DNA of 64,000 nt from Luteimonas aestuarii (GTDB taxonomy: Bacteria > Pseudomonadota > Gammaproteobacteria > Xanthomonadales > Xanthomonadaceae), in assembly GCF_004357985.1 (NCBI RefSeq), contig NZ_SMTF01000003.1, positions 1 to 64,000 on the forward strand, given 5' to 3'. The notes under the pieces were generated by a model. It saw only the letters and a program-made list of their open reading frames with translations, was not told the DNA's origin and made no database searches. A program made the translations under genes and the position numbers. Below, piece by piece: positions 18,398-27,326 of the stretch (position 1 is the first letter of the stretch; each line of letters starts with the position of its first letter).

Positions 18398-19537
18398 ATG
18401 AACGCCGACGACATCGACCAGCTGATCCACCGCGAACTGCCTGCCGCCACCGCGGGCGATGCCGCTGCCTTCGGACGCATCGTCAGCGCCAGCCAGAACA
18501 CCGTGACCGCCGTGGCACTGGCGATCACCCGCGACGTCGCCTCCAGCGAGGACATCGCGCAGGAAGCCTTCCTCTCCGCCTGGCACAACCTGCCGCGACT
18601 GAAGAACCACGCCAGCTTCCTGCCCTGGCTCCGCCAGATCACCCGCAACCTCGCCCACGACCACCTGCGTGGCCTGCGCAACCGTCCGGTCGGTGGCGAA
18701 GCGGCCGAACTGGCGATCGAACACGCCGCCGATCCCTCGGCCTGCCCGATGCAGACCGCGCTGGATGCCGAGCGCGATGCAATGGCGGCGGACCTGATTT
18801 CCGAGCTTCCCACCGAAAGCCGCGAAGTGCTGCTGCTGTTCTACCGCGAAGGCCAGAGTTCTCAGCAGGTCGCGCGCCTGCTGGGACTGTCCGACGCCGC
18901 GGTACGCAAGCGCCTGTCGCGTGCGCGCCAGAGCGTGCGCGACGACCTGCTGGCCCGTTTTGGCGAATTCGCACGCAGCAGCGCACCGTCGGCGGCCTTC
19001 GTATTGGGCGTCACCGCCGCGATGGGCGCCAGCAAGCCGGCCGCCGCCGCGGGCCTGGGCGGGATTGCCGTGCGCGCCATCGCCACCAATGTCGCAGCGC
19101 GCTTCGCGCTCGGCTTCGCCGGTGCCGCCGCGGGCGGCCTGCTCGGCGGGCTGGTCGCGGCCTGGTTCAGTCGCGGCATCATCCTGGGCTATGCCGACAG
19201 CGTGGAGGAGATGGATGTCATCCGTCGCTTCGCGTATCGCTACATGGCGCTGACCCTGGCGACGATCATCGCCATCCTCGGCGTGCACCTGCTGTGGCAA
19301 TCGCCGCAACTCACGTTCGTCGCCATCGCCATCGCCCTGCTGGCGATGAACTGGCAGCTGCTGGTGCAATTGCCGCGGATCATGGCGCCCTTCCTGGCGC
19401 GCGATGCGCACCGCGACCCGTTCGGCGCACGTGCGCGCCTGCTGGCCTACCGGCTCACCTGGGGTCGCACCGGGGTGATGATGAGCAATGTCGTGGTCAT
19501 CGGTTCGATGGTGCTGGTGCGGCTTTACCTGCTGTAG
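18398..19537 (+). CDS. ECF sigma factor fused to a membrane domain
   Basis: A 379-residue protein. Residues 1-195 are an extracytoplasmic-function sigma factor: region 2 contains SSEDIAQEAFLSAWHNLPRL, region 2.4 FLPWLRQITRNLAHDHLR, and region 4 ELPTESREVLLLFYREG with QQVARLLGLSDAAVRKRLSR as the helix-turn-helix. The remaining 185 residues hold about four hydrophobic segments (AARFALGFAGAAAGGLLGGL, YMALTLATIIAILGVHLL, FVAIAIALLAMNW and VVVIGSMVLVRLYLL). No separate anti-sigma gene is next door, so the membrane part may act as a built-in anchor or sensor. The ATG at 18398 begins the homologous part. Confidence 0.85.
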   Translation: MNADDIDQLIHRELPAATAGDAAAFGRIVSASQNTVTAVALAITRDVASSEDIAQEAFLSAWHNLPRLKNHASFLPWLRQITRNLAHDHLRGLRNRPVGGEAAELAIEHAADPSACPMQTALDAERDAMAADLISELPTESREVLLLFYREGQSSQQVARLLGLSDAAVRKRLSRARQSVRDDLLARFGEFARSSAPSAAFVLGVTAAMGASKPAAAAGLGGIAVRAIATNVAARFALGFAGAAAGGLLGGLVAAWFSRGIILGYADSVEEMDVIRRFAYRYMALTLATIIAILGVHLLWQSPQLTFVAIAIALLAMNWQLLVQLPRIMAPFLARDAHRDPFGARARLLAYRLTWGRTGVMMSNVVVIGSMVLVRLYLL

Positions 19538-19597
19538 CGCCAGCGGTCCCTTGCACAGACACCTTTCCGGTGCGGCTCGAAATCCAGGGGTGTGCCT

Positions 19598-19666
19598 GCG
19601 CAGGCGTGGTGTCGGCGCAAGTCGCGGCCCGATATCCGCTCGGTTGCGCCGACACCACGCCTGCGC
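19598..19666. repeat. Conserved-loop hairpin, copy 2 (reverse orientation)
   Basis: A perfect 23-bp inverted repeat (arms 19598-19620 and 19644-19666, outer end GCGCAGGCGTGG) encloses a 23-base loop at 19621-19643. The reverse complement of the loop ends in AGCGGATATCGGGCCGCGAC, identical to copies 1 and 3. The stem sequence differs from that of the other two copies. Confidence 0.9.
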
Positions 19667-19723
19667 CGGAAACATCCTCACAAGCCGCCTTGCTTTCCCC
19701 GACCGGCCTACGCGTCTGCGTAA

Positions 19724-19794
19724 CGCGGCTGGCGGGTATCACGCCGACCAAGCGGATATCGGGCCGCGACTCGGCGTGATACCCGCCAGCCGCG
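19724..19794. repeat. Conserved-loop hairpin, copy 3
   Basis: A perfect 24-bp inverted repeat (arms 19724-19747 and 19771-19794, outer end CGCGGCTGGCGG) encloses a 23-base loop at 19748-19770 ending in AGCGGATATCGGGCCGCGAC. It lies 57 bases from copy 2, with its loop in the opposite orientation. Together the two copies fill much of the 367-base gap between the sigma factor gene and the convergent EF-hand gene, which holds no protein gene that I can support. Confidence 0.9.
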
Positions 19795-19841
19795 GCGTGC
19801 GATCCCGATGACTGAGGGGCTTCGCGGGACTTCCGGACAAC

Positions 19842-19873
19842 AAAGAGCCCGCGCCTCGCGACGCGGGCTCTTC
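19842..19873 (-). terminator. Terminator for the EF-hand gene
   Basis: Read on the minus strand, AAGAGCCCGCG and CGCGGGCTCTT pair as an 11-bp stem with an 8-base loop, followed by TTTGTTGT. It lies 32 bases beyond the stop of the EF-hand protein gene. Confidence 0.8.
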
Positions 19874-19904
19874 GCCCATTGCTCGTGATGTTCCAATCAG
19901 CGCA

Positions 19905-20555
19905 TCAGCGCGAACGCTGCGGACGTAGCTCCTCGCGGCTCAGGAAGCCGTCGCCGTTCTCGTCCAGCCATGCGAAGCGCTTGGACAGCCGCGGCATCTT
20001 CTCGTCCACCTCGACGCGGCTCAACCTGCCGTCGCCGTTGAGGTCGGCTTCGGCGAATCGCTGCTCGAAGCGTTCGCGCATCTGCGCTTCGCGCTGCGGA
20101 CGCTGGCGCTCGTGCCAGGCACGCAGCTCGGCACGGGTCAGGTGGCCGTCGCGGTTGGTGTCGATGGACTCGAAGTTCTCCAGCAAGCGGTTCTTGCCAT
20201 CGCGTCCGGTCCGCGCCGCCTCGACTTCCGCGCGGCTCAGGCGGCCGTCGCCATCGGTATCCAGGCGCGCCGGGTCGAAGTGGCCGCCCATGCGACCGTG
20301 GCGGTGCCCACGCATGCCCTTGCCACCGCGACGCTCGGAAGCATCGAGCTTGCCGTCGCCGTTCTTGTCCAACCGGTCGAAGTGCTGCGCCAGGCGTGGG
20401 TGCTGCGCGGCTTCGGCACGATCGATCACGCCATCGCCGTTCGTATCGAGGTTCATTCGCGTCGTCCGCTCGGCCTGCGGCGCGGTCTGGGCGAACGCCG
20501 CGCCCGCGCACAGCGACAGGACGATCGCGGCCACCAGGGTCTTGTTCTTCATCAT
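19905..20555 (-). CDS. Secreted EF-hand calcium-binding protein with six loops
   Basis: A 216-residue protein with a Sec signal peptide ([19 protein letters not shown], cleavage after AFA) and six EF-hand calcium loops beginning at about residues 37, 63, 99, 132, 171 and 198: [45 protein letters not shown] and DENGDGFLS. All keep the acidic positions 1, 3, 5 and 12, so all could bind calcium. It should be a periplasmic or secreted calcium-binding protein; no enzymatic domain is present. Two adjacent ATGs (20555 and 20552) are possible; GAGGAA lies at good spacing. Confidence 0.88.
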   Translation of the reverse strand: MMKNKTLVAAIVLSLCAGAAFAQTAPQAERTTRMNLDTNGDGVIDRAEAAQHPRLAQHFDRLDKNGDGKLDASERRGGKGMRGHRHGRMGGHFDPARLDTDGDGRLSRAEVEAARTGRDGKNRLLENFESIDTNRDGHLTRAELRAWHERQRPQREAQMRERFEQRFAEADLNGDGRLSRVEVDEKMPRLSKRFAWLDENGDGFLSREELRPQRSR

Positions 20556-20723
20556 CTTCGTTTCCTCGCACGCGGCGTCATCGCCGCAGGTGATCCCATC
20601 AACGCCCTGCACGCACGCCGCGTTGACCGCCACGCGCCCGGGTTCAGCGAACGGACAGATGCCGCTCGCAGCCGACGCGACCGCGCGGCGGTATGCTGGG
20701 ACCGTCTCAACGGCGATACCGCG

Positions 20724-21446
20724 ATGGGCGATTACGACAACCTGCGGCTGTTCCACACCGGTGACCACGCCTGCGGCTACTGGCCCGACCGCACGGCGCG
20801 CGACCTGGTGTTCGATCCGCACGACGAGCGCCTGGCGCAGGTGTACCCGCAAGCCCTGCAATGGGGGTTTCGCCGCTCCGGCGACCTGCTCTACCGCCCG
20901 CACTGCAATGGCTGCCGCGCCTGCGTCGCGGTGCGTATTCCCGTCGCCGCGTTCCGCCCCGACCGCAGCCAGCGCCGCACCTTGTCGCGCAACGCCGATG
21001 TCAGTACGCGCGTGGTGCCCGTCGAGCGCAACCCGGAACGCCTTGCGCTGTACCAGCGCTACCTTGCCTGGCGCCACCCCGGTGGCGGCATGGATAACCA
21101 TGGCGCCGCCGAGTTCGACCAGTTCCTGATCGGCCGCTGGGCCGATGGCCGTTTCCTCGAATTGCGCCGCGATGGCCGGTTGCTGGCGATCGCCGTGACC
21201 GACCTTGCGCCGGGCGCGCTGTCCGCGGTGTACACCTTCTACGACCCTGAAGCGCTGTCATGCGGACCGGGCACGCTCGCCATCCTCAGGCAGATCGAAT
21301 GGGCCGCGCGCGAAGGCCGCGACTACCTCTACCTCGGCTACTGGATCGCAGGACACGACAAGATGGACTACAAGCGACGGTTCCGACCGCTGGAAGGGTT
21401 CGATGGACGTAGCTGGCGGCCGTTCGACGCGTGGGAGGCCGCATGA
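20724..21446 (+). CDS. bpt: Aspartate/glutamate leucyltransferase (Bpt)
   Basis: Transfers leucine from Leu-tRNA to proteins with N-terminal Asp or Glu, marking them for ClpSAP degradation (bacterial N-end rule). The 240-residue protein shows the ATE/Bpt pattern: a Cys-rich [33 protein letters not shown] at the start, [11 protein letters not shown] and [20 protein letters not shown] near the end. The ATG at 20724 gives the normal N-terminus. A TATGCT at about 20692 may be its -10 element. It is divergent from the EF-hand gene, with 168 bases between them that hold no other gene. Confidence 0.93.
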   Translation: MGDYDNLRLFHTGDHACGYWPDRTARDLVFDPHDERLAQVYPQALQWGFRRSGDLLYRPHCNGCRACVAVRIPVAAFRPDRSQRRTLSRNADVSTRVVPVERNPERLALYQRYLAWRHPGGGMDNHGAAEFDQFLIGRWADGRFLELRRDGRLLAIAVTDLAPGALSAVYTFYDPEALSCGPGTLAILRQIEWAAREGRDYLYLGYWIAGHDKMDYKRRFRPLEGFDGRSWRPFDAWEAA

Positions 21447-22663
21447 CCTTGCGCGCCATCGCGACCGTGCTGCTGTGCGCCACCGCGGCACTCACCGCCT
21501 GCGTGCATATGCCCCCGCCCGATGCCGCACGCGACGCCACAATGAACCCGCCCCCCCTGCGTGTCGCCACCTACAACGTCTCGCTCTACGACGAACAGGC
21601 CGGCGGCCTGCTCGCGCGGCTGCAGGCCGACGATGCCGATGCACACAGGATCGCCGCGGTGCTCCAGCGCGTGCGTCCGGATATCGTGCTGCTCAACGAG
21701 TTCGACTACGTGGCCGATGGCAGCGCCGCCGACCTGTTCCAGCGCCATTACCTCGAACGGCCGCAGCCGGGCGGCGCCGACGCGCTGCACTACCCGTACC
21801 GCTACCTCGCGCCGGTCAATACCGGCGTACCCAGCGGCCTCGACCTCGACGCCAGTGGCAGCGTCGGCGGCGAAGGCCGCGACCGCGGCAACGATGCCTG
21901 GGGCTACGGCCTCCACCCCGGCCAGTACGGCATGCTGCTGCTGTCGAAGTACCCGATCGATGCAGAACGCGCACGGACGTTCCAGCACCTCAAGTGGAGC
22001 GACCTGCCCGACGCACGCCGGCCAATGGATCCGGCCAGCGGCCGGCCGTTCCACCCGGACGCCATCTGGTCGCAACTGCGGCTGTCGTCCAAGTCGCACT
22101 GGGACGTCCCGGTGCACACGCCGCTGGGGACGGTGCATGTGCTGGCCTCGCATCCCACGCCGCCCGCGTTCGACGGCCCGGAGCAGCGCAACGTGCACCG
22201 CAACCACGACGAGATCCGGTTGTGGCTCGAGTACCTCTCGACCGACGACCGCCCCTGGCTGTGCGACGACGCCGGCGCCTGCGGCGGACTCGCGCCCGAT
22301 GCGCGCTTCGTGCTGCTGGGCGACCTCAACAACGACCCGGTCGACGGCAGCGGCGACCACAGCGTGATCGGCGAGCTGCTAGAGCACCCCCGCGTGCTGC
22401 GCCACGCCACGCCGCGCAGCGAAGGCGCGGTCGATGCCGCACTGGCCACCGGCGCCGCCAACCTCGAACACCGTGGCGCGCACGCCCATGACACCGGCGA
22501 TTTCAGCGCCCGCGTCGGCAACCTGCGGGTGGATTACGCGCTGCCATCGGTGGGTTTCAGCCTGCAGGGCAACGGCGTGTTCTGGCCCCGCACCGGCGAA
22601 CCCGGCGCGGAACTGGTGGATGCCACCGACCACCGGCTGGTGTGGGTGGACCTGGCGAACTGA
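21443..22663 (+). CDS. Endonuclease/exonuclease/phosphatase-fold lipoprotein
   Basis: A 406-residue protein of the DNase I-like EEP superfamily. The start [20 protein letters not shown] is a lipoprotein signal with lipobox LTAC. The family motifs follow: [40 protein letters not shown] with the catalytic His, [10 protein letters not shown] and the final [11 protein letters not shown] phytase-like or phosphodiesterase role in the envelope is likely; the substrate is not known. The start overlaps the bpt stop by four bases (ATGA), so the two are probably one transcript. Confidence 0.87.
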   Translation: MTLRAIATVLLCATAALTACVHMPPPDAARDATMNPPPLRVATYNVSLYDEQAGGLLARLQADDADAHRIAAVLQRVRPDIVLLNEFDYVADGSAADLFQRHYLERPQPGGADALHYPYRYLAPVNTGVPSGLDLDASGSVGGEGRDRGNDAWGYGLHPGQYGMLLLSKYPIDAERARTFQHLKWSDLPDARRPMDPASGRPFHPDAIWSQLRLSSKSHWDVPVHTPLGTVHVLASHPTPPAFDGPEQRNVHRNHDEIRLWLEYLSTDDRPWLCDDAGACGGLAPDARFVLLGDLNNDPVDGSGDHSVIGELLEHPRVLRHATPRSEGAVDAALATGAANLEHRGAHAHDTGDFSARVGNLRVDYALPSVGFSLQGNGVFWPRTGEPGAELVDATDHRLVWVDLAN

Positions 22664-22684
22664 CGCAACGCGGCATTCGCGGCC

Positions 22685-22963
22685 TCAGCCCTGGCGCGGC
22701 CGGAACCCGAACGCGCCGTCCTGCTGGCTCGACACGATCATCCGCACCATGGTCGAGGGCACCATCAGTTCCACCGTGGCCTCGCGGCCATCGTTGGTGG
22801 TGCCACGCAGGGTCATTTCGGTGAACCCGCCCGCGGTATCCACCTCGTGGCAGGCCACGTGCGTACCGACCGGCCCATCCTGCAGGTAAGGCTTGACCGC
22901 CTCGCCCAGCACCTCGAGTGCCTGCTCGTAGAAGAACACCGCGTATCCGCCTGATCCGGCCAT
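22685..22963 (-). CDS. Small conserved-looking protein of unknown function
   Basis: A 92-residue cytoplasmic protein that I do not recognise. It begins MAGSGGYAVFFYEQALEVLG and has an alternating pattern ending in MVRMIVSSQQDGAFGFRPRQ. It has no membrane helix or signal. A GGGAGTG ribosome binding site precedes the ATG, and codon use resembles that of its neighbours, so I consider it real. It is convergent with the EEP gene and divergent from the SPFH gene. Confidence 0.65.
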   Translation of the reverse strand: MAGSGGYAVFFYEQALEVLGEAVKPYLQDGPVGTHVACHEVDTAGGFTEMTLRGTTNDGREATVELMVPSTMVRMIVSSQQDGAFGFRPRQG

Positions 22964-23105
22964 CCGTCACTCCCTGATAAGCGCCGCATGATCGCAAACC
23001 TGCGTGGGCGTGGGGCGCGAACGCGGACGGACCCTCCCATCCCGGACGTGCCTGCGATGCGCCCCCCCCCCCGCGAGTCGGGCCTACGCTTCGCCGACCC
23101 GACAC

Positions 23106-23133
23106 TTGACGACTGATATCAATTTGATATCTT
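23106..23133 (+). promoter_or_regulatory. Promoter with operator-like palindrome upstream of the SPFH gene
   Basis: TTGACG (23106-23111) and TATCTT (23128-23133), 16 bases apart, look like a sigma-70 promoter. A perfect inverted repeat GATATCA-ATT-TGATATC (23115-23131) fills the spacer and runs into the -10, a position suited to repression. A ribbon-helix-helix protein is encoded three genes downstream and is a candidate binder. Confidence 0.6.
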
Positions 23134-23195
23134 CTTTGCACGCCAATCGCTGGCGACCGGCCCGGCCGGCCAACGCAGCTCCCGAGAGACCCGCC

Positions 23196-24065
23196 ATGAA
23201 AGAAAACCCGATCCGCTCACTCGCCGGCATCCCCATGCTGCTGGCACTGCTGGCCCTCCTGCTGTTCGGCGGCTGGCTGGTCGCCTCCGCGGTGCACACC
23301 GGCCAGTTCGGCTGGCAGGGCGTAGTCGCCGGCCTGGGCATTGGCGCGACCTCGTTCCTGCTGATGCTGGGCCTGTACATGGTCGAGCCGAACCAGGCCG
23401 CAGTGCTGACCCTGTTCGGCCGGTATGTCGGCACGGTGAAAGAGAACGGCCTGCGCTGGAACAACCCCTTCTACGGCAAGAAGAAGCTGTCGCTGCGGGT
23501 GCGCAACTTCGAGAGTGGCCGGCTCAAGGTCAACGAACTCGACGGCAGCCCGATCGAGATCGCCGCGGTGATCGTCTGGAAGGTGGTGGACTCGGCCGAG
23601 GCCGTGTTCAACGTCGACGACTACGAGAGCTTCGTCCACATCCAGTCCGAGGCCGCGCTGCGGGCGATGGCCACCAGTTACCCCTACGACCAGCACGAAG
23701 ACGACCAGATCTCGCTGCGGAGCCATCCGGTCGAGATCTCCGACCGGCTGAAGGAGCAGCTGGACGAACGCCTCACCGCCGCCGGCGTGGACGTGGTGGA
23801 TGCGCGCATCAGCCACCTCGCCTATGCACCCGAGATCGCGCACGCGATGCTGCAGCGGCAACAGGCCAATGCGGTGATCGCGGCACGCACCCGCATCGTC
23901 GCCGGCGCCGTGGGCATGGTGGAGATGGCGCTGGCCGAACTGGAGAAGAGCGGCACGGTGAAGCTGGACGAGGAGCGCCGCGCGGCGATGGTCAGCAACC
24001 TGCTGGTGGTGCTGTGCGGCGACCGCAGTACGCAGCCGATCGTCAACGCAGGCACGCTGTACTGA
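23196..24065 (+). CDS. SPFH domain (stomatin/prohibitin-like) membrane protein
   Basis: A 289-residue protein with two N-terminal membrane helices (about residues 12-32 and 42-62) followed by an SPFH domain: [60 protein letters not shown], and a C-terminal helical part with [20 protein letters not shown]. Such proteins build membrane microdomains. It heads a compact run (92-residue membrane protein, ribbon-helix-helix protein, hydrolase) with one- to four-base overlaps. A GAGAG sequence precedes the ATG at 23196. Confidence 0.9.
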   Translation: MKENPIRSLAGIPMLLALLALLLFGGWLVASAVHTGQFGWQGVVAGLGIGATSFLLMLGLYMVEPNQAAVLTLFGRYVGTVKENGLRWNNPFYGKKKLSLRVRNFESGRLKVNELDGSPIEIAAVIVWKVVDSAEAVFNVDDYESFVHIQSEAALRAMATSYPYDQHEDDQISLRSHPVEISDRLKEQLDERLTAAGVDVVDARISHLAYAPEIAHAMLQRQQANAVIAARTRIVAGAVGMVEMALAELEKSGTVKLDEERRAAMVSNLLVVLCGDRSTQPIVNAGTLY

Positions 24066-24343
24066 TGGATGCGCTGGCCCCGCTGCTGGTTGCCATCGGC
24101 GCGATGCCCGCACTGGGCATCGCCGCCTGGTACATGCGCGCCGCCGCCGATCCGCTGGCGCACCGCATCGCCCTGCACTGGGCGCTGATCGCGCTGTCGA
24201 TGTTCGTCGGCGCCGCCGGCCTGTACTGGGCCGGCAACGACCAGTCGCGCGTGGCCGCGGTCGCCATCCTGATGGTGGTCGCGGTGAATGCCTTGGCCGT
24301 GTCGATGATCCTGCAGATGCGCCGTCGCGACCGGGGGCGCTGA
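24065..24343 (+). CDS. Small membrane protein in the SPFH operon
   Basis: A 92-residue protein with three likely membrane helices ([38 protein letters not shown] and [20 protein letters not shown]), ending in a basic tail RRRDRGR. No family is recognised. Its ATG overlaps the SPFH stop by one base (TGATG), so it is translated with the SPFH gene and probably acts with it in the inner membrane. Confidence 0.75.
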   Translation: MDALAPLLVAIGAMPALGIAAWYMRAAADPLAHRIALHWALIALSMFVGAAGLYWAGNDQSRVAAVAILMVVAVNALAVSMILQMRRRDRGR

Positions 24344-24347
24344 GGCG

Positions 24348-24536
24348 ATGGCCGAGCGCAAGGGCTACGCACTACGAATCAGCGCCGACGTACTCGCCGC
24401 CGCCCAGAAATGGGCCGACGACGAGTTGCGCAGCCTCAACGCGCAGATCGAGTACGTGTTGCGCGATGCGTTACGCAAGGCCGGTCGGCTGCCGGGCGAT
24501 CCATCGCACAACGCTGACGAGGACGCCGCCAAGTGA
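24348..24536 (+). CDS. Ribbon-helix-helix (Arc-like) DNA-binding protein
   Basis: A 62-residue protein. [20 protein letters not shown] followed by [20 protein letters not shown] fits the Arc/MetJ ribbon-helix-helix fold: a short strand (YALRIS) for DNA contact, then two helices. Proteins of this type often sit with SPFH genes. It is a candidate repressor of its own operon through the palindrome at 23115-23131; that is inference. The next gene starts at a GTG overlapping its stop. Confidence 0.8.
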   Translation: MAERKGYALRISADVLAAAQKWADDELRSLNAQIEYVLRDALRKAGRLPGDPSHNADEDAAK

Positions 24537-25342
24537 AGGTCACCTGGGCCGAATTCCGGAAGGTCTGGGCCATCACCGGTACGGTCGTGATGGTGGTGGC
24601 GATCGGCTGGGCGCTGCTGGCGTTCCGAGCCAACGGGACCGCGCGCGACGCAGTGCGCAGCGATGCGCGGGTGTCGATCGAGGCCGGCAGCGGCGTCTGG
24701 CGCTTCGAGCCCGTCGTGGCAACGCCCGGCGCGGCTTCACTGTTGTTCTTCCCGGGCGGCATGGTCGATCCCGTCGCCTACGCGCCGTTGCTGCGCGACG
24801 TGGCGGCACGCGGGCACAGCGTGGCGCTGGTCGCCCTCCCACGGCGTGGTGCGTTTGGCGGCGCCGAGGATCCCGCAGTACTGGCGCGTGCGTACGCGCT
24901 GGTGCGCGATGCAGGCGGCCGCTGGGTGGTCGCGGGTCACTCGAAGGGCGGCAAGGTAGCGGCCCTGTTCGCACACGCATACCCCCGGCAGACGGCCGCA
25001 CTGGCATTGATCGGCACGTCTCACCCGCGCGACGTCGACCTGTCCGACGCGACCTATCCGGTGTTGCAGGTGCTGGCGGACCGCGATCCCATCGCAAGCA
25101 TCGAACGCGCCAACCGCAACCGTCACAACCTGCCCCGGTCGACGTCAAGGATCGTGATCGAGGGCGGCAACCATTCGCGCTTCGGCGAATACGGCTTCCA
25201 GCCCGGCGACCGGTTCGCGGCCATCACCCGTGGACAGCAACGCAGAGCGACCCGGTCCGCGCTGCTGTCCGCCCTCTCTTCCGCGCGAGCGACGGCAAGT
25301 ACGCCCGACGCTTCGCGCACGACAACGGAGCAGGCACCATGA
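24533..25342 (+). CDS. Alpha/beta hydrolase family protein, membrane-anchored
   Basis: A 269-residue protein with one N-terminal membrane helix (WAITGTVVMVVAIGWALLAF), then an alpha/beta hydrolase domain: LLFFPGGMVDP for the oxyanion loop, VVAGHSKGGKVAALFA for the nucleophile Ser, VLADRDPI for the Asp and IEGGNHSRFGEYG for the His. The GGNHSQFG-type end is typical of the alpha/beta hydrolase 5 group (PF12695). The last 40 residues are Ser/Thr/Ala-rich and probably unstructured. The GTG start overlaps the previous stop (GTGA), and its own stop overlaps the next start. Confidence 0.83.
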   Translation: MKVTWAEFRKVWAITGTVVMVVAIGWALLAFRANGTARDAVRSDARVSIEAGSGVWRFEPVVATPGAASLLFFPGGMVDPVAYAPLLRDVAARGHSVALVALPRRGAFGGAEDPAVLARAYALVRDAGGRWVVAGHSKGGKVAALFAHAYPRQTAALALIGTSHPRDVDLSDATYPVLQVLADRDPIASIERANRNRHNLPRSTSRIVIEGGNHSRFGEYGFQPGDRFAAITRGQQRRATRSALLSALSSARATASTPDASRTTTEQAP

Positions 25343-25521
25343 ACAAGCGTTGGACCTACCTGGTCGTGGAGGTCAAGACCTCCCTGTTCGGCGGCTTCAA
25401 GCACGACGCCCTGCGCGAAGAGCTCGACCGGCACGGCAAGCAGGGCTGGGAGCTGGTGAACGTGGTCCACGCGTTTCCCACGGTATCCTCGCCTACCCTC
25501 GTCTTCAAGAAGGAGCAATGA
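25339..25521 (+). CDS. DUF4177 domain protein
   Basis: A 60-residue protein. WTYLVVEVKTSLFGG, then LREELDRHGKQGWELVNVVH and a final PTLVFKKEQ match the small DUF4177 fold, whose function is unknown. Its ATG overlaps the hydrolase stop by four bases, and the next gene starts one base after its stop. Confidence 0.8.
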   Translation: MNKRWTYLVVEVKTSLFGGFKHDALREELDRHGKQGWELVNVVHAFPTVSSPTLVFKKEQ

Positions 25522-25522
25522 C

Positions 25523-25921
25523 ATGAATGCACTCCGCAACTTCACCGTGGCCCTCTGCCTCGGACTGTTCGCCATCGCACCTGCGTTCGCGCAGGAAGAC
25601 AGCGCCGCCATCGCCACCGCGTCCGCGGTGCTGGACCAGATGGAAGCCGGTGATTTCGAAGCCGCCTCCGGCGACTTCAACGACAACCTCAAGGCGCAGA
25701 TCGACGCCGTGCAGCTGGCGGGGGTGCAACTGCAGATCGAATCCGCAGGTGCGGTGCAGTCGCGCGGCGAGCCGCTGGTCAGCGAGCGCGACGGCTTCAC
25801 CGTGGTGGTGTACCGCATCCAGCGCGAGCATGCGGCCATCGATGCCACGGTCGCGATCGACGGCGACGGCAAGGTCGCAGGCCTGCACTTCGCCCCCGCG
25901 ACGGCGCCAGCCGCACAGTAA
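25523..25921 (+). CDS. Secreted DUF3887/DUF4019-like protein
   Basis: A 132-residue protein with a signal peptide (FTVALCLGLFAIAPAFAQ, cleavage at AFA-Q). The mature part has the NTF2-like pattern of DUF3887 or DUF4019: ASAVLDQMEAGDFEAASGDF, DNLKAQIDA, GFTVVVYRIQ and a final IDGDGKVAGLHF. Such domains bind ligands in the periplasm, but the partner is unknown. It follows the DUF4177 gene by one base in the same run. An alternative reading is a DUF4019 member, as no diagnostic residue separates the two. Confidence 0.72.
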   Translation: MNALRNFTVALCLGLFAIAPAFAQEDSAAIATASAVLDQMEAGDFEAASGDFNDNLKAQIDAVQLAGVQLQIESAGAVQSRGEPLVSERDGFTVVVYRIQREHAAIDATVAIDGDGKVAGLHFAPATAPAAQ

Positions 25922-25950
25922 CCGCGCAAGGCCAATTCCCGAACGGTCCG

Positions 25951-26484
25951 ATGACGACGCAGACCTTCCCGCTGGCACCCATGAACCGACTGGCACCGCT
26001 GGTGCTGGTCGTGCCCGCGGCCGGCATTGCCCTGGCCGTCCTGGTCGCGCCGCGCGAACAGGCCACGCCGCTGCCGATGCTGGCGACGGCATTCATGTTC
26101 GCGCTGGTCATCGCCGGACCACTCCTGGGATTGCTGCGACGACGCATTACCCTCGATGGGCACACCCTGGTCGTCGCCGCGACGGCGTACACGCAGCGGA
26201 TCCCGGTCGACGCATTCGACCTGGACAGCGCGCGCGTCGTCGACCTGGACGAACGCACCGAATTCAGGCCGATGTTGGGCATCAACCGGTTCGGCCTGCC
26301 AGGTTTCCGCGCGGGCTACTACGTCCTGCGCAACCGCGTCCGCGGCTTCTGCCTGCTTACCCGCTTCCAGCGCGTGCTGGTGCTGCCCCGGCGAGACGGC
26401 CGGTTCGTACTGCTCAGCCCTGAGCAGCCACAGGCGCTGCTGTCGCGGCTACGCGAGCTGGCCGCCACGCCGACACGCGGATAG
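25951..26484 (+). CDS. Membrane protein with a PH-like domain
   Basis: A 177-residue protein with two hydrophobic helices near residues 15-33 and 45-62, followed by RRITLDGHTLVVAATAYTQR and a beta-rich part ending FVLLSPEQPQALLSRLRELA. That ending (LSP-x-x-P-x-x-L) is typical of bacterial PH domains. The function is not known. It lies 30 bases after the preceding secreted protein gene and 10 bases before the M15 peptidase gene. Confidence 0.68.
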   Translation: MTTQTFPLAPMNRLAPLVLVVPAAGIALAVLVAPREQATPLPMLATAFMFALVIAGPLLGLLRRRITLDGHTLVVAATAYTQRIPVDAFDLDSARVVDLDERTEFRPMLGINRFGLPGFRAGYYVLRNRVRGFCLLTRFQRVLVLPRRDGRFVLLSPEQPQALLSRLRELAATPTRG

Positions 26485-26494
26485 CCTGCACGCC

Positions 26495-27304
26495 ATGCGC
26501 GCCTTGCGGCCCACCCTGCTCAACACACCGGACATCGAACTCTGGCCGGGCGGCCTGCTGCGCGCGCGCGCCAACCACGATGCCCGCATCCTGGCGCGCG
26601 CGATCCGCGTGCTACGACGCAAGCGCGACGGTCGCTACCTCGCCGCGGAACTGCCCGAGGGGCTGATGCCACTGCTGCCGCGCTGGCAGCACGAACCCGG
26701 TATCGACGAAGCGCTGGATCGGCTCGACGCGCCGATATGCCAGACGCGCCGGAATGCAGGGCATGCCAACGCACTGCCGTTGCATCGGCTCGAGGAGCGT
26801 CTCGATGCACTCGGGATCGATGCCGACGCCTACATGGCGCGAACGGGGCTTGCACTCGTGCCCGAACCCGACCACCTCGCATACGCTGGCCGCGACCGTT
26901 ACCACCGCCCGCTCTGGCTGCATGCCGGCGCCGCACGCGCCTGGGGGGCGATGCGTGAAGCCGCGTATCGCGACGGCGTGGTACTCGACGCGATCTCCGG
27001 CTACCGCAGCCACGATTACCAGCTGGGCATCTTCGCGCGCAAGCTGACGCGTGGGCTCTCGATCGAACGGATCCTCGCGGTCAACGCGGCCCCGGGTTTC
27101 AGCGAACACCACGATGGCCGTGCGCTCGACATCGGTACGCCAGGCGAGCCACCTGCGGAAGAGACCTTCGAGACCACCCCTGCATTCGACTGGCTGCAGG
27201 CGCATGCAGGGGCGCACGGATTCCGCATGAGCTATCCGCGCGACAATCCACACGACATCGTGTACGAGCCGTGGCACTGGCGCTTCAGCAACAAGGCGGA
27301 GTGA
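26495..27304 (+). CDS. M15 family D-Ala-D-Ala carboxypeptidase
   Basis: A 269-residue peptidase of the VanY/DacB group that trims the C-terminal D-Ala of peptidoglycan stems. The zinc motifs are plain: SGYRSHDYQ (substrate Arg), SEHHDGRALDIG (first His and Asp ligands), and the C-terminal EPWHWRF (catalytic Glu and third ligand His). The first 110 residues form a family-specific N-terminal part. There is no classical signal peptide at the ATG chosen (26495), which is odd for a peptidoglycan enzyme; a cytoplasmic recycling role is possible. Confidence 0.88.
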   Translation: MRALRPTLLNTPDIELWPGGLLRARANHDARILARAIRVLRRKRDGRYLAAELPEGLMPLLPRWQHEPGIDEALDRLDAPICQTRRNAGHANALPLHRLEERLDALGIDADAYMARTGLALVPEPDHLAYAGRDRYHRPLWLHAGAARAWGAMREAAYRDGVVLDAISGYRSHDYQLGIFARKLTRGLSIERILAVNAAPGFSEHHDGRALDIGTPGEPPAEETFETTPAFDWLQAHAGAHGFRMSYPRDNPHDIVYEPWHWRFSNKAE

Positions 27305-27326
27305 ACCGCAATGCCGTTCGCGGCGT

